Assembly: GCA_027625915.1 (NCBI GenBank)
Contig: JANTQA010000015.1
Coordinates: 8,275,001-8,339,000 of the forward strand
DNA length: 64,000 bases
Reading direction: 5' to 3'
Origin: Anaeramoeba flamelloides
Lineage: Eukaryota; Metamonada; Anaeramoebidae
Below, in pieces: positions 12,172-24,000 of this stretch (positions are counted from its first letter, which is position 1; each line of letters begins with the position of its first letter). Position numbers and translations under genes: made by a program. The notes under the pieces are model-generated. The model was given only the letters and a program-made list of their open reading frames with translations. It had not been told where the DNA came from and searched no databases.

Positions 12172-12991
12172 CTGTCAAATCTAAAACCCGGAAATTTCAG
12201 AAACCCGGTAATTCCATTTTACCATCAATTGTAAATATTAGTAAAAAGTCAAAAATATACTCCCATTTTACAGACAAATAACCCAATTACCCAGCAACTT
12301 ATAATCTTTCGAATTGGTGTATTAGTTAAATATTCTGAATCCATTAATTTCAACTCTTTGGTAAATTCAGAAATCAAAAAAATCCAAAATTTGTAAAATT
12401 AATTGAGAACATTAGTGAAAATTGAAAATGAAATTTATTGCGATTTTCCCTTTAGATAAATTCGAAATTTATTAGGAATCATCTTTATAAGAATTATTTT
12501 GTTATTGCATTTATGAAATAAGAGTTTTATTTACTTTATATCTTTCTTTTAATAATTTTTTCAAAATTTTAAATTTTTATTGGGAACCTTAGAGAATTTA
12601 TTTTTTGACAAAATGGTTTTCATAATTTTATGAAAATTTACAATAATCAAACACCTCTCTCAAATTCAAATTCTTTCAAATATTTTAAAAGTATGAAAAT
12701 GTTTTTTATTTCAAAATTTAAAATCAAAAGTGGATTTTCATTTTCAGTAATGTTCTCAATTAATTTTACAAATTTTGGATTTTTTTGATTTCTGAATTTA
12801 CCAAAGAGTTGAAATTAATGGATTCAGAATATTTAACTAATACACCAATTCGAAAGATTATAAGTTGCTGGGTAATTGGGTTATTTGTCTGTAAAATGGG
12901 GGTATATTTTTGACTTTTTACTAATATTTACAATTGATCAGAAAAATGGAATTACAGGTTTTCAGAAATTTTAGGATTTTAGATTTGACTG
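12172..12991. mobile_element. Fold-back MITE A (820 bp) with TAA target duplication
   Basis: Two arms of about 270 bp (12172-12445 and 12722-12991) are inverted copies of each other. The inner 150 bp or so are almost identical; the outermost 60 bp are more diverged. Ends read CTGTCAAATCTAAAA and, on the other side, CAGTCAAATCTAAAA inward. Both sides are flanked by TAA (12169-12171 and 12992-12994), the 3-bp duplication typical of PIF/Harbinger elements. The spacer has no transposase. Near-identical arms suggest a recent insertion or ongoing arm homogenisation. Confidence 0.78.
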
Positions 12992-13132
12992 TAAATCTTT
13001 TTTTTTCTTCTTGTTTGTGAACCTTTACACACCCACAAATAAATACTTCTACTTTGCAAAAGAAGAAACTTTAAGTTCTTAAAAAAACAAGTCAAAAAAA
13101 TGATGTTAAAAAGAAAATTTTCCTTTTTGTAA

Positions 13133-14002
13133 CCATTGTGAAAAAAATTTGGTTCATTAAAAAAAATTGGTTCAGCCAAAAATTTGTTTTCGTTTTTTAA
13201 ATAGTAAATATTCGCAAAATGGTTTTTGATCAAAGTAAAATTTTATGAACAAATCTTACATTTAAGAAAAACCAAAGTCATTATCAATAATAATTTTCAA
13301 AGGCAATATTAAATTGTTGCATTTTAACCTTTTGGAATTACTGTGGAACTCCAAAAATACAAAAATTTATTTTTAATTGTAAACTTTACTAAAAATAAGA
13401 GAACTATTTAATAGGAAATATTAAAATCTATTAATTCAATAAGATATTTATCATTGTTAATGAACGCAAATTTATCACGGTTAATCTTAAATATCCTTTT
13501 AAACCAAATTGAATCATAAATTCTTCCAAAAAAGATATTTTTTCAGAAAGAGGTTGTTTTCGACTAATGTTTACAATCAAAACTTCAAAATACCGAAATA
13601 TCAAGATTTCAGAAACCATTTTAATTCTAAAAATCCTCATAGACAAACCTTAATTTAAAACTGTTATTAATTTTTGGTCTTCCCAAACAATAATTAACTT
13701 GATCTTGTAATGTTTTCTAATAAAAAAAAAAATTAACATTTTTAGTAAAGTTTACAATTAAAAATAAATTTTATATATTTTTAGAGTTCCACAGTAATTC
13801 CAAAAGGTTAAAATGCAACAATTTAATATTGCCTTTGAAAATTATTATTGATAATGACTTTGGTTTTTCTTAAATGTAAGATTTGTTCATAAAATTTTAC
13901 TTTGATCAAACACCATTTTGCTAATATTTACTATTTAAAAAACGAAAACAAATTTTTGGCTGACCCAATTTTTTTTAATGAACAAAATTTTTTTCACAAT
14001 GG
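13133..14002. mobile_element. Fold-back MITE B (870 bp) immediately upstream of Rac
   Basis: Arms of about 270 bp (13133-13400 and 13735-14002) are nearly identical inverted copies. Termini are CCATTGTGAAAAAAATTTGG and its complement. TAA flanks both ends (13130-13132, 14003-14005). The 330-bp loop has no recognisable coding. It ends 48 bp before the Rac start codon, so Rac's promoter must lie within the 45-bp gap or in the element itself. Confidence 0.82.
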
Positions 14003-14050
14003 TAATTTCATTTTTTCGAAAATAATAATTCATTCAAATAAACTTAAAAA

Positions 14051-14632
14051 ATGAGAACAATCAAATCTGTAGTTGTTGGAGATGGAGCTGTTGGTAAAAC
14101 ATGTTAAATAATTAGTTACACAACCAAGGCCTTTCCAGGAGAATATATCCCAACTGTCTTTGATAACTATTCTGTAAATGTGAGGGTTGATGGAGAACCA
14201 ATCAATTTGGGGCTTTGGGATACAGCAGGACAAGAAGATTATGATAGATCAAGACTCTTATCATACCCACAAACAGATCTCTTTTTAATTTGCTTCTCTT
14301 TAATTTCACCATCATCATTCGAAAATGTAAAGGATAAGTGGGTGCAAGAAATCAAACACTATTGCCCAGGTGTTACCAAAATCCTTGTTGGAACCAAACT
14401 GGATCTTAGAGACGACCAAGACACCATCCTTAAACTTAAAGAAAAGAACCTTGATCCAATCTCTTATCAAGATGGAGTGATATTAAGCAAAGAAATCGGT
14501 GCAGCCAAATACATTGAATGTTCAGCTTTGACTCAAAAGAACTTGAGAGTTGTTTTTGATGAAGCAATTAGAGCGGTTTTGTTGTCACCAAAACCTGAAA
14601 GAAAGAAAGGGGGTGGATGTTCAATCCTCTAA
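14051..14632 (+). pseudogene. RAC: Rac/Rho-family GTPase with an in-frame TAA at codon 19
   Basis: The frame encodes a full-length Rac: KSVVVGDGAVGKTC at the P-loop, PTVFDNYS switch [11 protein letters not shown] switch [11 protein letters not shown] (TKxD), ECSALTQ, then a basic tail and the CAAX box CSIL, 193 codons plus TAA stop. Rac proteins control actin polymerisation from the plasma membrane through geranylgeranylation of the CAAX cysteine. Codon 19 (14105-14107), the Leu after GKTC in all Rac proteins, is TAA; TTA to TAA is a single change. No other break is present and the rest is close to human Rac1, so decay would be very recent, or this is an allele or a sequence error. Splicing does not rescue it: the only GT...AG pair around the codon would remove the P-loop and shift frame. 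The first in-frame ATG after the stop would give a protein without the nucleotide-binding loop. The gene is intronless and lies between two fold-back elements. Confidence 0.85.
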
Positions 14633-14704
14633 ATTAGAAATTTTTTTTCTTTTCTCTTTTTCTCACTTTTCATGATTTACATTAAAATCTGTTTTCATAA
14701 ATAA

Positions 14705-15145
14705 CTGTTGAGAGAAAAATGTTGGACACAGAAAAATGGTTGGACAGCATTTTTAATTGGGAACATTACTGAAAATGATTTTTAATTTCTTTCGTTTGTG
14801 AAATAAATAAAGAAAAGAACAATAATCTACTTATTAGAATAACGATTAATGTAATTCTACTTTTTCAAAACCCAATCTCTTATAATCTAAAGCAAGTTTA
14901 AAAATTACCATTTTCAGAATTAATAGTAAACTTTACTAAAACTTGGATTTTTGTTAAAATAGCATGATCTACTTTAGTTATCATCCATTCAAACGAGTAT
15001 TCAACACAAACCACAGATTAATGAACTTGTAACATATTTAAACCTGGATTTATATAAAATTCACCTAGTTATCAATAGGATTTGATTTTCAATTTTACTA
15101 ATGTTCCCAATTAAAAATGGTTTCAAAATATTTTTCTCTCAACAG
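14705..15145. mobile_element. Fold-back MITE C (441 bp) downstream of Rac
   Basis: Termini read CTGTTGAGAGAAAAAT inward from both sides, flanked by TAA (14702-14704, 15146-15148). The inner part of the arms, AATTGGGAACATTACTGAAA, matches a subterminal motif in MITE A, linking the two. Arms are shorter (about 80 bp) and more diverged than in A and B. No coding. Confidence 0.72.
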
Positions 15146-15489
15146 TAAAATGAAATTTATACCCCCATAATTTTCTTGGGTTGTTTTCAATTTTGTAAAG
15201 TTAGTCGACAATTCTTTGGAATTGTAATTATATCAAAATTATTTCTTGTGTTTGAATTTTTACCAATAATAATAAATTTAACAAAATATAAAAACTTTTC
15301 AGTTGAATTTTGATTTTTTTATCAATAATTCTACTTTCAAAAGCTTTCTTTTCAAAGAGTATTTCCAAGATCAAGTAATTAAACATTTTTTTTTTTTACA
15401 CAAACCAATAAATGTCTTCACTCAGAACAATGAGTTAAAAAATTCACAAAAAGAGAAAATGAATTTTCAATTTTGATACATCTGTTCAA

Positions 15490-15810
15490 AGACTACTGTG
15501 ACATTATTTCGATATTAAAAATTTGAAGCTGATATCTAATCTTAAAAAGTTGAAGATGAGAATAATAAATCTCACATTGAAAAAAAATTTTCATAAATGA
15601 GTTAATATTCAAGAATTTTTTCTGATTTTCCAAAAATAAATTTTCAGAACCCAAAATTACTCGAAACATCGAAAATTTGTTGAGAGACGACAAAAAATAT
15701 ACTCTTTAAAAAAAATGAATTTTTTTTGATCAGATCTGAAGATTCTTTTTCATAACAACCTATTTAGGAAAAATATTTACAATCCGGGCTTTCTTATTCT
15801 TATATTCTTA
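15490..15810. repeat. Diverged copy of the neighbouring TIR element
   Basis: The sequence parallels the interior of the element at 15811-16209: a tract like AAAAAGTTGAAGATGAGAAT, then TCACATTGAAAAAAAATTTT, then AAATTTTCAGA, and finally CTTTCTTATTCTTATATTC. It ends at the TA where the second element begins, as if the younger copy inserted into or beside the older one. Confidence 0.5.
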
Positions 15811-16209
15811 CCGTCCTTCCAAGGCTACCGTGAATTTTTATATGAATCAAATTTTGATGCGATATAGATTTTTAAAAAGTTGGATATGAGAATAAGAAAG
15901 CTCATATTGAAAAAAAATTTTCACAAATGACCTTATTTGAAAAATTTTCTTTTGATACAAGAAAAATTAATTTTCAGATCCCTAAATTGCTTCAAACCTG
16001 GAAAATCTGTTGAGGTGCCACTTAAAAGTTTCTCTTGAAATACCGAAAATATTTTTGATCTTATCACAAGAAAATCTTTAAAATAAGGTCATTTGTGAAA
16101 ATTTTTTTTCAATATGAGCTTTCTTATTCTCATATCCAACTTTTTAAAAATCTATATCAGCATCAAAATTTGATTCATATAAAAATTCAAGGTAGCCTTG
16201 GAAAGACTG
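15811..16209. mobile_element. 399-bp MITE with long terminal inverted repeats
   Basis: Arms 15811-15955 and 16072-16209 are inverted copies. The ends read CCGTCCTTCCAAGGCTACC and CAGTCTTTCCAAGGCTACC inward, with TA outside each end, as in Tc1/mariner-type elements. The arms are near identical through TGAATTTTTATATGAATC. No coding capacity. Confidence 0.72.
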
Positions 16210-18009
16210 TACCCTTTTTTTATGAATACAAAAACAAAATAATAATTCTCATATTTGATGTTATCTTTTAAATTATATATAAGGAATCATTATTATAAAT
16301 TAGATTTCAATTTTTAGCTGGTTTCAATATAAATTCCTCGGATTTAGAGATTATTATGATTTCTACATTTATCAAATTTTTGAAATTTATAAAAATAGAA
16401 TATTTATCCAAGATCACAATTTGAACAATTAGTTGCTACTCAATAATTTATGTCTTTATCTGTAAAAATTTTAATATAAACTAAATTTCAGAATAAATAT
16501 ACCAATTTTTTTTTACTTTTTTTTATTTTATATTGAGATGAAAACAAATAATTCTAGTACATAGAACTGAATATTTAAAATAGTATTTTTTTTATTATCA
16601 TAGAGAACTTCAATTTATAAAAATATTTATTTTCAAAATTTGATTTTTAATGGGTCGATGATTTTGAAATAGAGTTTATTTTCGAATTTAAAATTATATT
16701 TTCCTTTTAATCAAAAAATAGGAATTTTTGGTGTTTTTGAAATTTAGGTTTTTTTCTTTTTACAATAAATCAAAAACTTTCTTTATTCATTATTCTTACT
16801 TTCGAATTGAAAGTCACCCAATTTTTTTTTAAATTTCTTGTGAATTTATCAGAATTTAGAATAAAAAAATTTGGAAAATGATTATATTAGATTTGATTGT
16901 AAAAATATAGATTATTTGGAAGTATTATATTCAAAAATAGTAGATTTTTCAGAAATAACGGCAAAGATCATCTAACATTTTTTTTTTATTTTTTTTTTTT
17001 TTGGTTCTTATAAACATGAGTTTTGATTGTTTTATAAAATTAATAGTATTATTGATGTTTTTTTTTTTAGCTTGTTCTCTGAAAAATTCAATTTCTATTT
17101 TATATATTCATTTCATCCCGTTTTTTTTTTTTTTGGTTTTCAAAGAAAAACAATCCTACTAATTTTAATTAGATATTTATCAAAATTAATAAATTCAATT
17201 AAAAATGAGGTTATTATCACAACTTATTTAAGTTAATCATGATGAAACATACAATTAATTCATTTCAAAAAAAAAAAAAGATTTGATGGAAAATCCTCTT
17301 TCAAAAAAGTGATAAAACGTTATTATTAACACAATAAAAATAAGATAATAAAAACTACATTTTAAAAATTATTTCATCAAACTATTACCACCAAATCATC
17401 ATGTCAGAACATAAAAAAATTAAAATTTAATGATCATAACAAAATAAAAAGCTCTTTAAAAAATAAATCAATCTAAAAATTCATTATTTTTCGATTTTTT
17501 TTCTTGACTTTTGACAACCAAACAAAACATCAAATCAGATACTATATTTAAAGAATATTCTTGTAACTTTTATTATTTTTTATAAAATCGTTTTATCAAA
17601 CAAATTTCTAAATCATAAAAAAACTTACTACGAGCGAAAGGAAAAACAAACAAACAACAATTCGTGCAAAATTTAAAAGTATAGAAACTTATTAGAAATG
17701 TAACTAAACATTTTTTTGAAAATTTATCCAATTTAAAAAAGAGCGCAATAATTGGAATAAACAGAAAAATAAACATAAAAAGCGAAAAGAAAATTTAAAA
17801 AAAAATAAATATGTATATTTTAAATTTACTTAATTTAGTTTCAAATAAAAATAATAATTTTTTTCCTTCACTATATTTAAACAAATTTAAACTCATATTT
17901 TATTAAAAGAATTGGACGAAAACAATTAAATATTGAAAAGTTTCATCCTTAAATAAAAAATAAAAAATAAAAAAAAAAAAAAAAAAAACGACATTACATT
18001 TCAAAAATC
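16210..18009. other. AT-rich intergenic region
   Basis: Spacer downstream of VPS53. Poly(A)/poly(T) tracts and no recognisable gene, RNA or repeat boundary. Confidence 0.45.
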
Positions 18010-21000
18010 TTAATTTTTCTTGATTTCCTTTTTAGTGATTATTTTTTTTTTTTTATCTTTTTTTTTCGGAGAAAATTTTTTTTGTGTTGAAATTTTTGAT
18101 CTATTTTTCAAATTTTTATTGGTTTTAGTACCTTTCTTACTTTTTGAAGATTTTTTTTTATTTTTTTTTAATAAAAATGATTTGGCCTTCTGGAAATCAT
18201 CAATTTTATTTTGACGATTACTTTTGTTCAAACCAGACATTTCCAAAATCTTTCTAAAATCTTCTTCGTTGCATTCAAGCTGTGTCATATTGATATAGGT
18301 ATTTACAATTTCTTCTTTTGGAACCATTGAAACCTTCAATGCTATTTCGACCTTGGCCAATTCCTTATTCACATATCTGTCATATCCGCGAGGCACTTTA
18401 AACTTTTGGTCATTTCTAGTGATTCTCAAAGTGGGCGCATTTGACAGAATTCGTTTCACCAATTGCATGTCCATTAACAATTGGGAACCGCCAACGCCTT
18501 GGATTTTCCGAAGTTGGTAAATACAATTGGAAAATCTGGGAACAAAATTGTTTATTAATTTGTTGCAAAAGAACCGAAAATAGTTATCAGAAAGATAATG
18601 CGAAATTAGCGGTATTAATTGGTTAATGATTGAGCCGATTTGCGTGACAAAATTCGATTGATCGCCCATTGCCGTAATTGCAAACCATTGCGTATTTTTC
18701 ATTTCAATTAAAAACGGCTCGAGCTTTGTTTCAATTCCTGCGACTAAAATTGCGGCGGACTGATTAATTGTTTTAATAAAGCTATCAAGAGTACCCTCGA
18801 TCGAAATGCCCTTTTTCAATTCAGGGACAATTTCCTTGGAAACCGAATTTGAAAGCTGTTCTGCGAGGCTATAGGAATATTCACAGGTGTTTATAATAAT
18901 TGCACACACTTGGAATTGCGTTTCTGTTAGATTAATAGGATGGTCTGGCTGATCGTTATCCTTATTTTTTTTTTTGGGATTTGCAATTGTAAATGATTTT
19001 GTTGTATTAAACTTGGGCAAATTATTCAAAAGGAACAGGCTATAGTTATTGAGAAACTGCTTATAAATATTGAACATATTTAAAAATGTTTGCCCCTTTG
19101 ACAAGGAAAAGGTTTTATCAAAATTCTTTCTAATCAATAAAAATAACTCGGAACAGGATTTTAATTTCTTTTGTTTCGTGTTTTCAGGTAATTGGAATGT
19201 CTCCTCTTTGGTAATCCGTTCATAAACTTCCGTCAACCGTTGCTTTTCTTTATCCACATAATAATTCATAAATGGCTCAAATGCCCCAGACATCTTACCA
19301 GTGAAATTAATCCCCTTTGGCCGAAATAATTTAATTTTCTCTAATGGCTTTTTATTTAATTCTTCAAGCTTTTTCCTTTGCAGCTCTCTTAACTTTTGCC
19401 TTTTCTCTTTCCTTTCCTTTTTCTCTCTTTCCTTCCTTAGCTTTTGATATTTTTCTTTAATCGATTTTGCGGTCATTGGCAATGATTTATTTTCAGATTC
19501 AAATTCAGATTTACTACTATTGCTGCCGCTACTATGACTATTGCTCTTATTATTACTATTACTCTGCCCATTATTTAATTTATCATTTTCATTTTCAGAT
19601 GATCCGCTTGTTGAAATTTCCTGCAGTAAAAAATCTGGATCATTGACATCAAAAATTAATTTTTTTTTTTTGTCCTGAAACAAATCGGTTAATGAGACCT
19701 CCAATGAGATAAATAATGAAATTAAGCCAACCAACATTTTTGCAGTCAATTTTTCCTCTTGATCCTTTAGTATAATATCTAAATGGTTTCTAGTCAAAGT
19801 TGAAAATTCTTCAGAAAGGTGCATGGATACTCTCCAATAGTCAGGCAAGATAGCAATTAAATGCTCATTATAGGATCTTAATTCCCTTTTTAACCACCCA
19901 GAGCGTTTTTCCAAATTAGATAGATCTCCTAATTTTTTTTTATTATAGGGATCAAATTTTTCTGCATATTCCGTTAGCCTATTCATACAAATAATATGAA
20001 CGATTTCTTTTCGAAATTGAACACCTAATGAATCAATGACAGCACAACAATCTTTGATTTTCTTCCCTATCTCAGACGAACTCTCAATTTCTGGCAAAAG
20101 TACTTGGATTTCCTCAGTTAGCTGCTTTCGCAATTCAAATTGTAATTGCTTGGATTCTTCAACAATTTTGATGATTTTGGGATTATTTTTTTCATCTTCA
20201 AATTCTTTTGTAATTTCATTAATATTAATTAATAATAATGGGATCTTGGAATACTCTTTCTTTTTCATTAATTTTGGTAATTTATTTAACCCCTCCACTT
20301 TTATTTTTTTTTTAATAAAGTAAAATTAGAAGATTGTTAAATTTTGATATAAGAGAATTTTGGATGAGATAAAAAAAAAAATTGATTATTTTAAAATTAA
20401 ATAGATTGCCTCAATTAAAAACACATTTACAAGATTCTTTCTAAAACTGATTTATAAAGGAATAGAAGAGTCTTGGAGTTTAGTACGAGATTATCAATTT
20501 CGATTTTTATAAAAAAATTTCGATACTAAAATTGTTGTTTTTACATTTACTTTTTGAATTAGAAAAATATAAAACTGATTATAGAAATAAAGAATTTTTT
20601 GTTGTAACAACTGGTATTAAAAAATGCTTTGACACAATTAGTCACATATTAGTAGATTACACTTATGCTCTGGATAAATATATTAAAAATGAAAAAATCA
20701 AAATTTGGTTTGCAAAAATATTATAAAAAAGATGGATTAGGCGTTGTATCAAGAATTGCCGTCATATCACCTTTAATTATTGAGATTTATCAACCATTTT
20801 TTAATCTTTAAAAATCAAGCATCTAACAAAACATGTTCAAACTTTTGCAGATGATTTAATTTTAATAATGAAAAGACCAATTTCAGAAATCTGATAAAAA
20901 ATTAATAATAATGTATAAATTTTATCCAGGAATTTGTAATGAATAAAAATATTGATAAAACACTAGAAATCAAATAATTTATCCAAAAAATAAAATATTT

Positions 21001-24000
21001 AGGAATTTGGTTAGAAAAATAAAAAATATTAAAAATTATTGAAAAAAAAACTTCAAAAAAGTAAAAGATAGTTTCAAAAAAATCAAAAATTTATTTCCAG
21101 TCAAAAAAACCTTAGCTAATGTGATAAAATTACAAATGTTACAAATAAATATCCATTAGTTAAGTATTCTATGGATTAATCATCTTTAATCTAACTTTAA
21201 AAAAATTTGACTCGCAATTGATATTTGAATAAATAAAAAAGTCACAAAATTTTTAAAAATTAATCTGCATTCCAATACATAATTTATAAAACAGAAGCAA
21301 AAATTGTTCAAGTTAGAATTTCTAATTTCTTTTTGGGTTTAAATCTTGTTTTATAAATTGAAATTCTGACTATGACAATTTTTGCTTTAATTTTAAAATT
21401 TTGTCTTGAAATGCAGATTAATAACTAAAAAATTAGATTTTTTTAAAAAATTAAATAATTAACTATTGGGATTATTTTTGTAATTATTTGGAAATATATT
21501 GTCAATATAAATAATTTCAGAGAATAGTAACAAAGGGTAAATGAAAACTTCATATCATCAGAATTATTGATTAATGAGACACGTTCCAAAAGAATTCTGA
21601 AGATACATTAAAAATTTCATCCTTGTTTTATTGGTTAGTGTGTTTAAGATGTTTCATCCACAAAGATTAAAATACTTTTGTTTTACAAATAATGGTGTTT
21701 TTTGGAGTTTTTTTTTGTTACTTCTTTAAAACCTTTATTACCAAGCCTTTAAAATACACCTAAGACGATATTTATTCAATTGGATTTTTATAAAAGTCAG
21801 CTATTAATACCTTTTTACTAATAACTCTGTAAAATTCAATAATTTCCCCATAAATCAACACCACTCTTAATTATTTCTCTGTGGTAAGAGTGTATTTAAA
21901 AAATAAAAAAAAATAATGAAAACTGAACAAATTTTTTTGTAAAAAAAATCCATTATAATCTTTGGATAAAAGATTGTCTGAGCCTTAACCAAAATGACAA
22001 GTATGAAATTGTTAATGTATCTGAACAATTCATTTGGAATGTACCTACTTAAATGAGAGGAAAAAAAAAAAAATGAAAAGGTTGTAACTTGTTTCAGTTC
22101 TAAATGTTAATTTTTAAACAAATTTAAATAATTATATTCTCATTTATATTTTTTATATTTGAAAAATTAATTCAGACAATTAAAAATTTTAATTCACATA
22201 ATTAGTTAAAAATTTGATAATTTAATGCTAAAAAATATTTCTAATAGATTTTTGGGTGCTATTTGAAGAATAGCATATTGGTATGGTTTACTTTCAATTG
22301 TAATATCCTTTTTAATTTTGAATAAACCCACGGTGCACTTTAATCCATTGCTTGTATTTTTCGATTAAATCATAAAAAAATTAAACTTTTTTTTTATCTA
22401 TTTTTTCATTTTCAAGCGATCCTGATTCAAAAAACCAATTTAAATTTGGTTTGCTCATTTTAATTTCAGTACTTATTCTAGAGTGTTTAATATAAATTTA
22501 TTCTCGTTGTTTTTTATGTTGAAATTTTAATTTTCCAACTATAATTGAATAAATTAAAAAGAAAAGAAGATCGAATTAAGGGACTAGTCTTCTACGACAA
22601 CAAGGCAAAATTTTAAAATATGTTATTGGTGGTATTCTCTACTTACAAATTTTGTAGATCCCAAGTGTCAAAAAATTCTGATCGACTAAGAAAGCCATAA
22701 AAGAAAATTAGTTTAGTGAGATCAATTTTTTTTTCCATTTTTTCTGAAAAAGAAAACTATTAAATTCTTTTTTTTTCTCACAATTTATCTAGTTTTTACC
22801 CCGTTTATTGCACTTTTGATCATTATTATACTATAACATTTCTTTGTTACCAGTAATATAAATATAAAGATTTTTTTTGTTTTTTGAGATAAAACTTTTG
22901 GTTAACCAAAAAAATGATATATTCAACGGATTAAAAAATAATTGGTATTTTTTTAAGAAGAGTAGTTATAATAATCAAAGTTTTGTGGTCATTTAAAAAT
23001 TTTACTCAGAAATTTTGTTTTTGTTTTAAGATGAAATTCGATTTTTCAAAATAAAATTTTCTTGAAGATATTTGGGAATTAGTTAATTTTATCCTCAAAA
23101 TTCAAAATCATTTTTTTTCTGCCAAAAATGAATTGAATTGTTATAAGGATTCTTGTGAATAAGACCAAACGATTTGTTAAAAAAATTTTTTTGCATTTTT
23201 TTTTCATTTTTTGAAACCAGATAACAACTTTTTCAAAACCTTAAAGAAAAAAATTTTTTTGCATAATAGATCTCAATTTAATTGATAAACTGGGGTTAAG
23301 TTTCGACCGAATATTCATTTATTGAATCACCTAAACCACGAATAGTTTTAATGGTTAAGATTTGAATTGAAATATTAATCAAAGAAAAAGAAACCAAATA
23401 AAAAATTTGCTTTCGAAATCAAGACTTTCCAATATAAAATGAAAAATATGTTTTCCCATTTTCAAGAAATAACTTAATTCTTAAACAAAATAATAGGTTA
23501 CTTTTTTTGGTTTTATATTGGAAACATGCAAATTTTGAATTTCAAAAAAGAGACTCAAATCAATAAATTGTTTAAATGAGGCTAACTCATCCATTTCATC
23601 AGTCTAAACACAAATTACAAAAAAAAAAAATTTCAAGATCTTGACAAGATTTCATTTTATTTTCAAAAATGACTACTCCCTTAAACTGTTTTCCCAGTCA
23701 ATCCAAAAATTCCAAGTAAATCAGTAAATAATAAAACCATAAATTATTATTACTTTACCATTTAAAATTTTTTGAGATTATGCGTTGAGTATTATGGTGT
23801 TTACCTAATTTTGAAATTGTAGCGAGTGTATGCTTTGTAAAAAAAATTGATAAGACCAAAAAAATCAAGGTGAAAAAAAAAAACACTTTTTGTTTTTTTT
23901 TCGTTTGACTTGATTATCAAACACATCCAACGAAACCAAAATGAGTCTGAACAAAATGACATGTTACAGTCATTTTAAAAAAGATGAATACAACAGTTTT

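Noticed and set aside
14084-14105. A GTAAAA...TTAG pair around the Rac stop codon as a tiny intron that would remove the TAA
   Set aside because: It would be 22 bp, would delete the P-loop GKTC residues and would shift the frame, whereas unspliced sequence matches Rac exactly.
14051-14632. Stop-codon reassignment (TAA as an amino acid)
   Set aside because: TAA terminates PRP38, VPS53, HSP70 and Rac itself, and is absent inside long conserved frames. Leu would also be an unusual reassignment.
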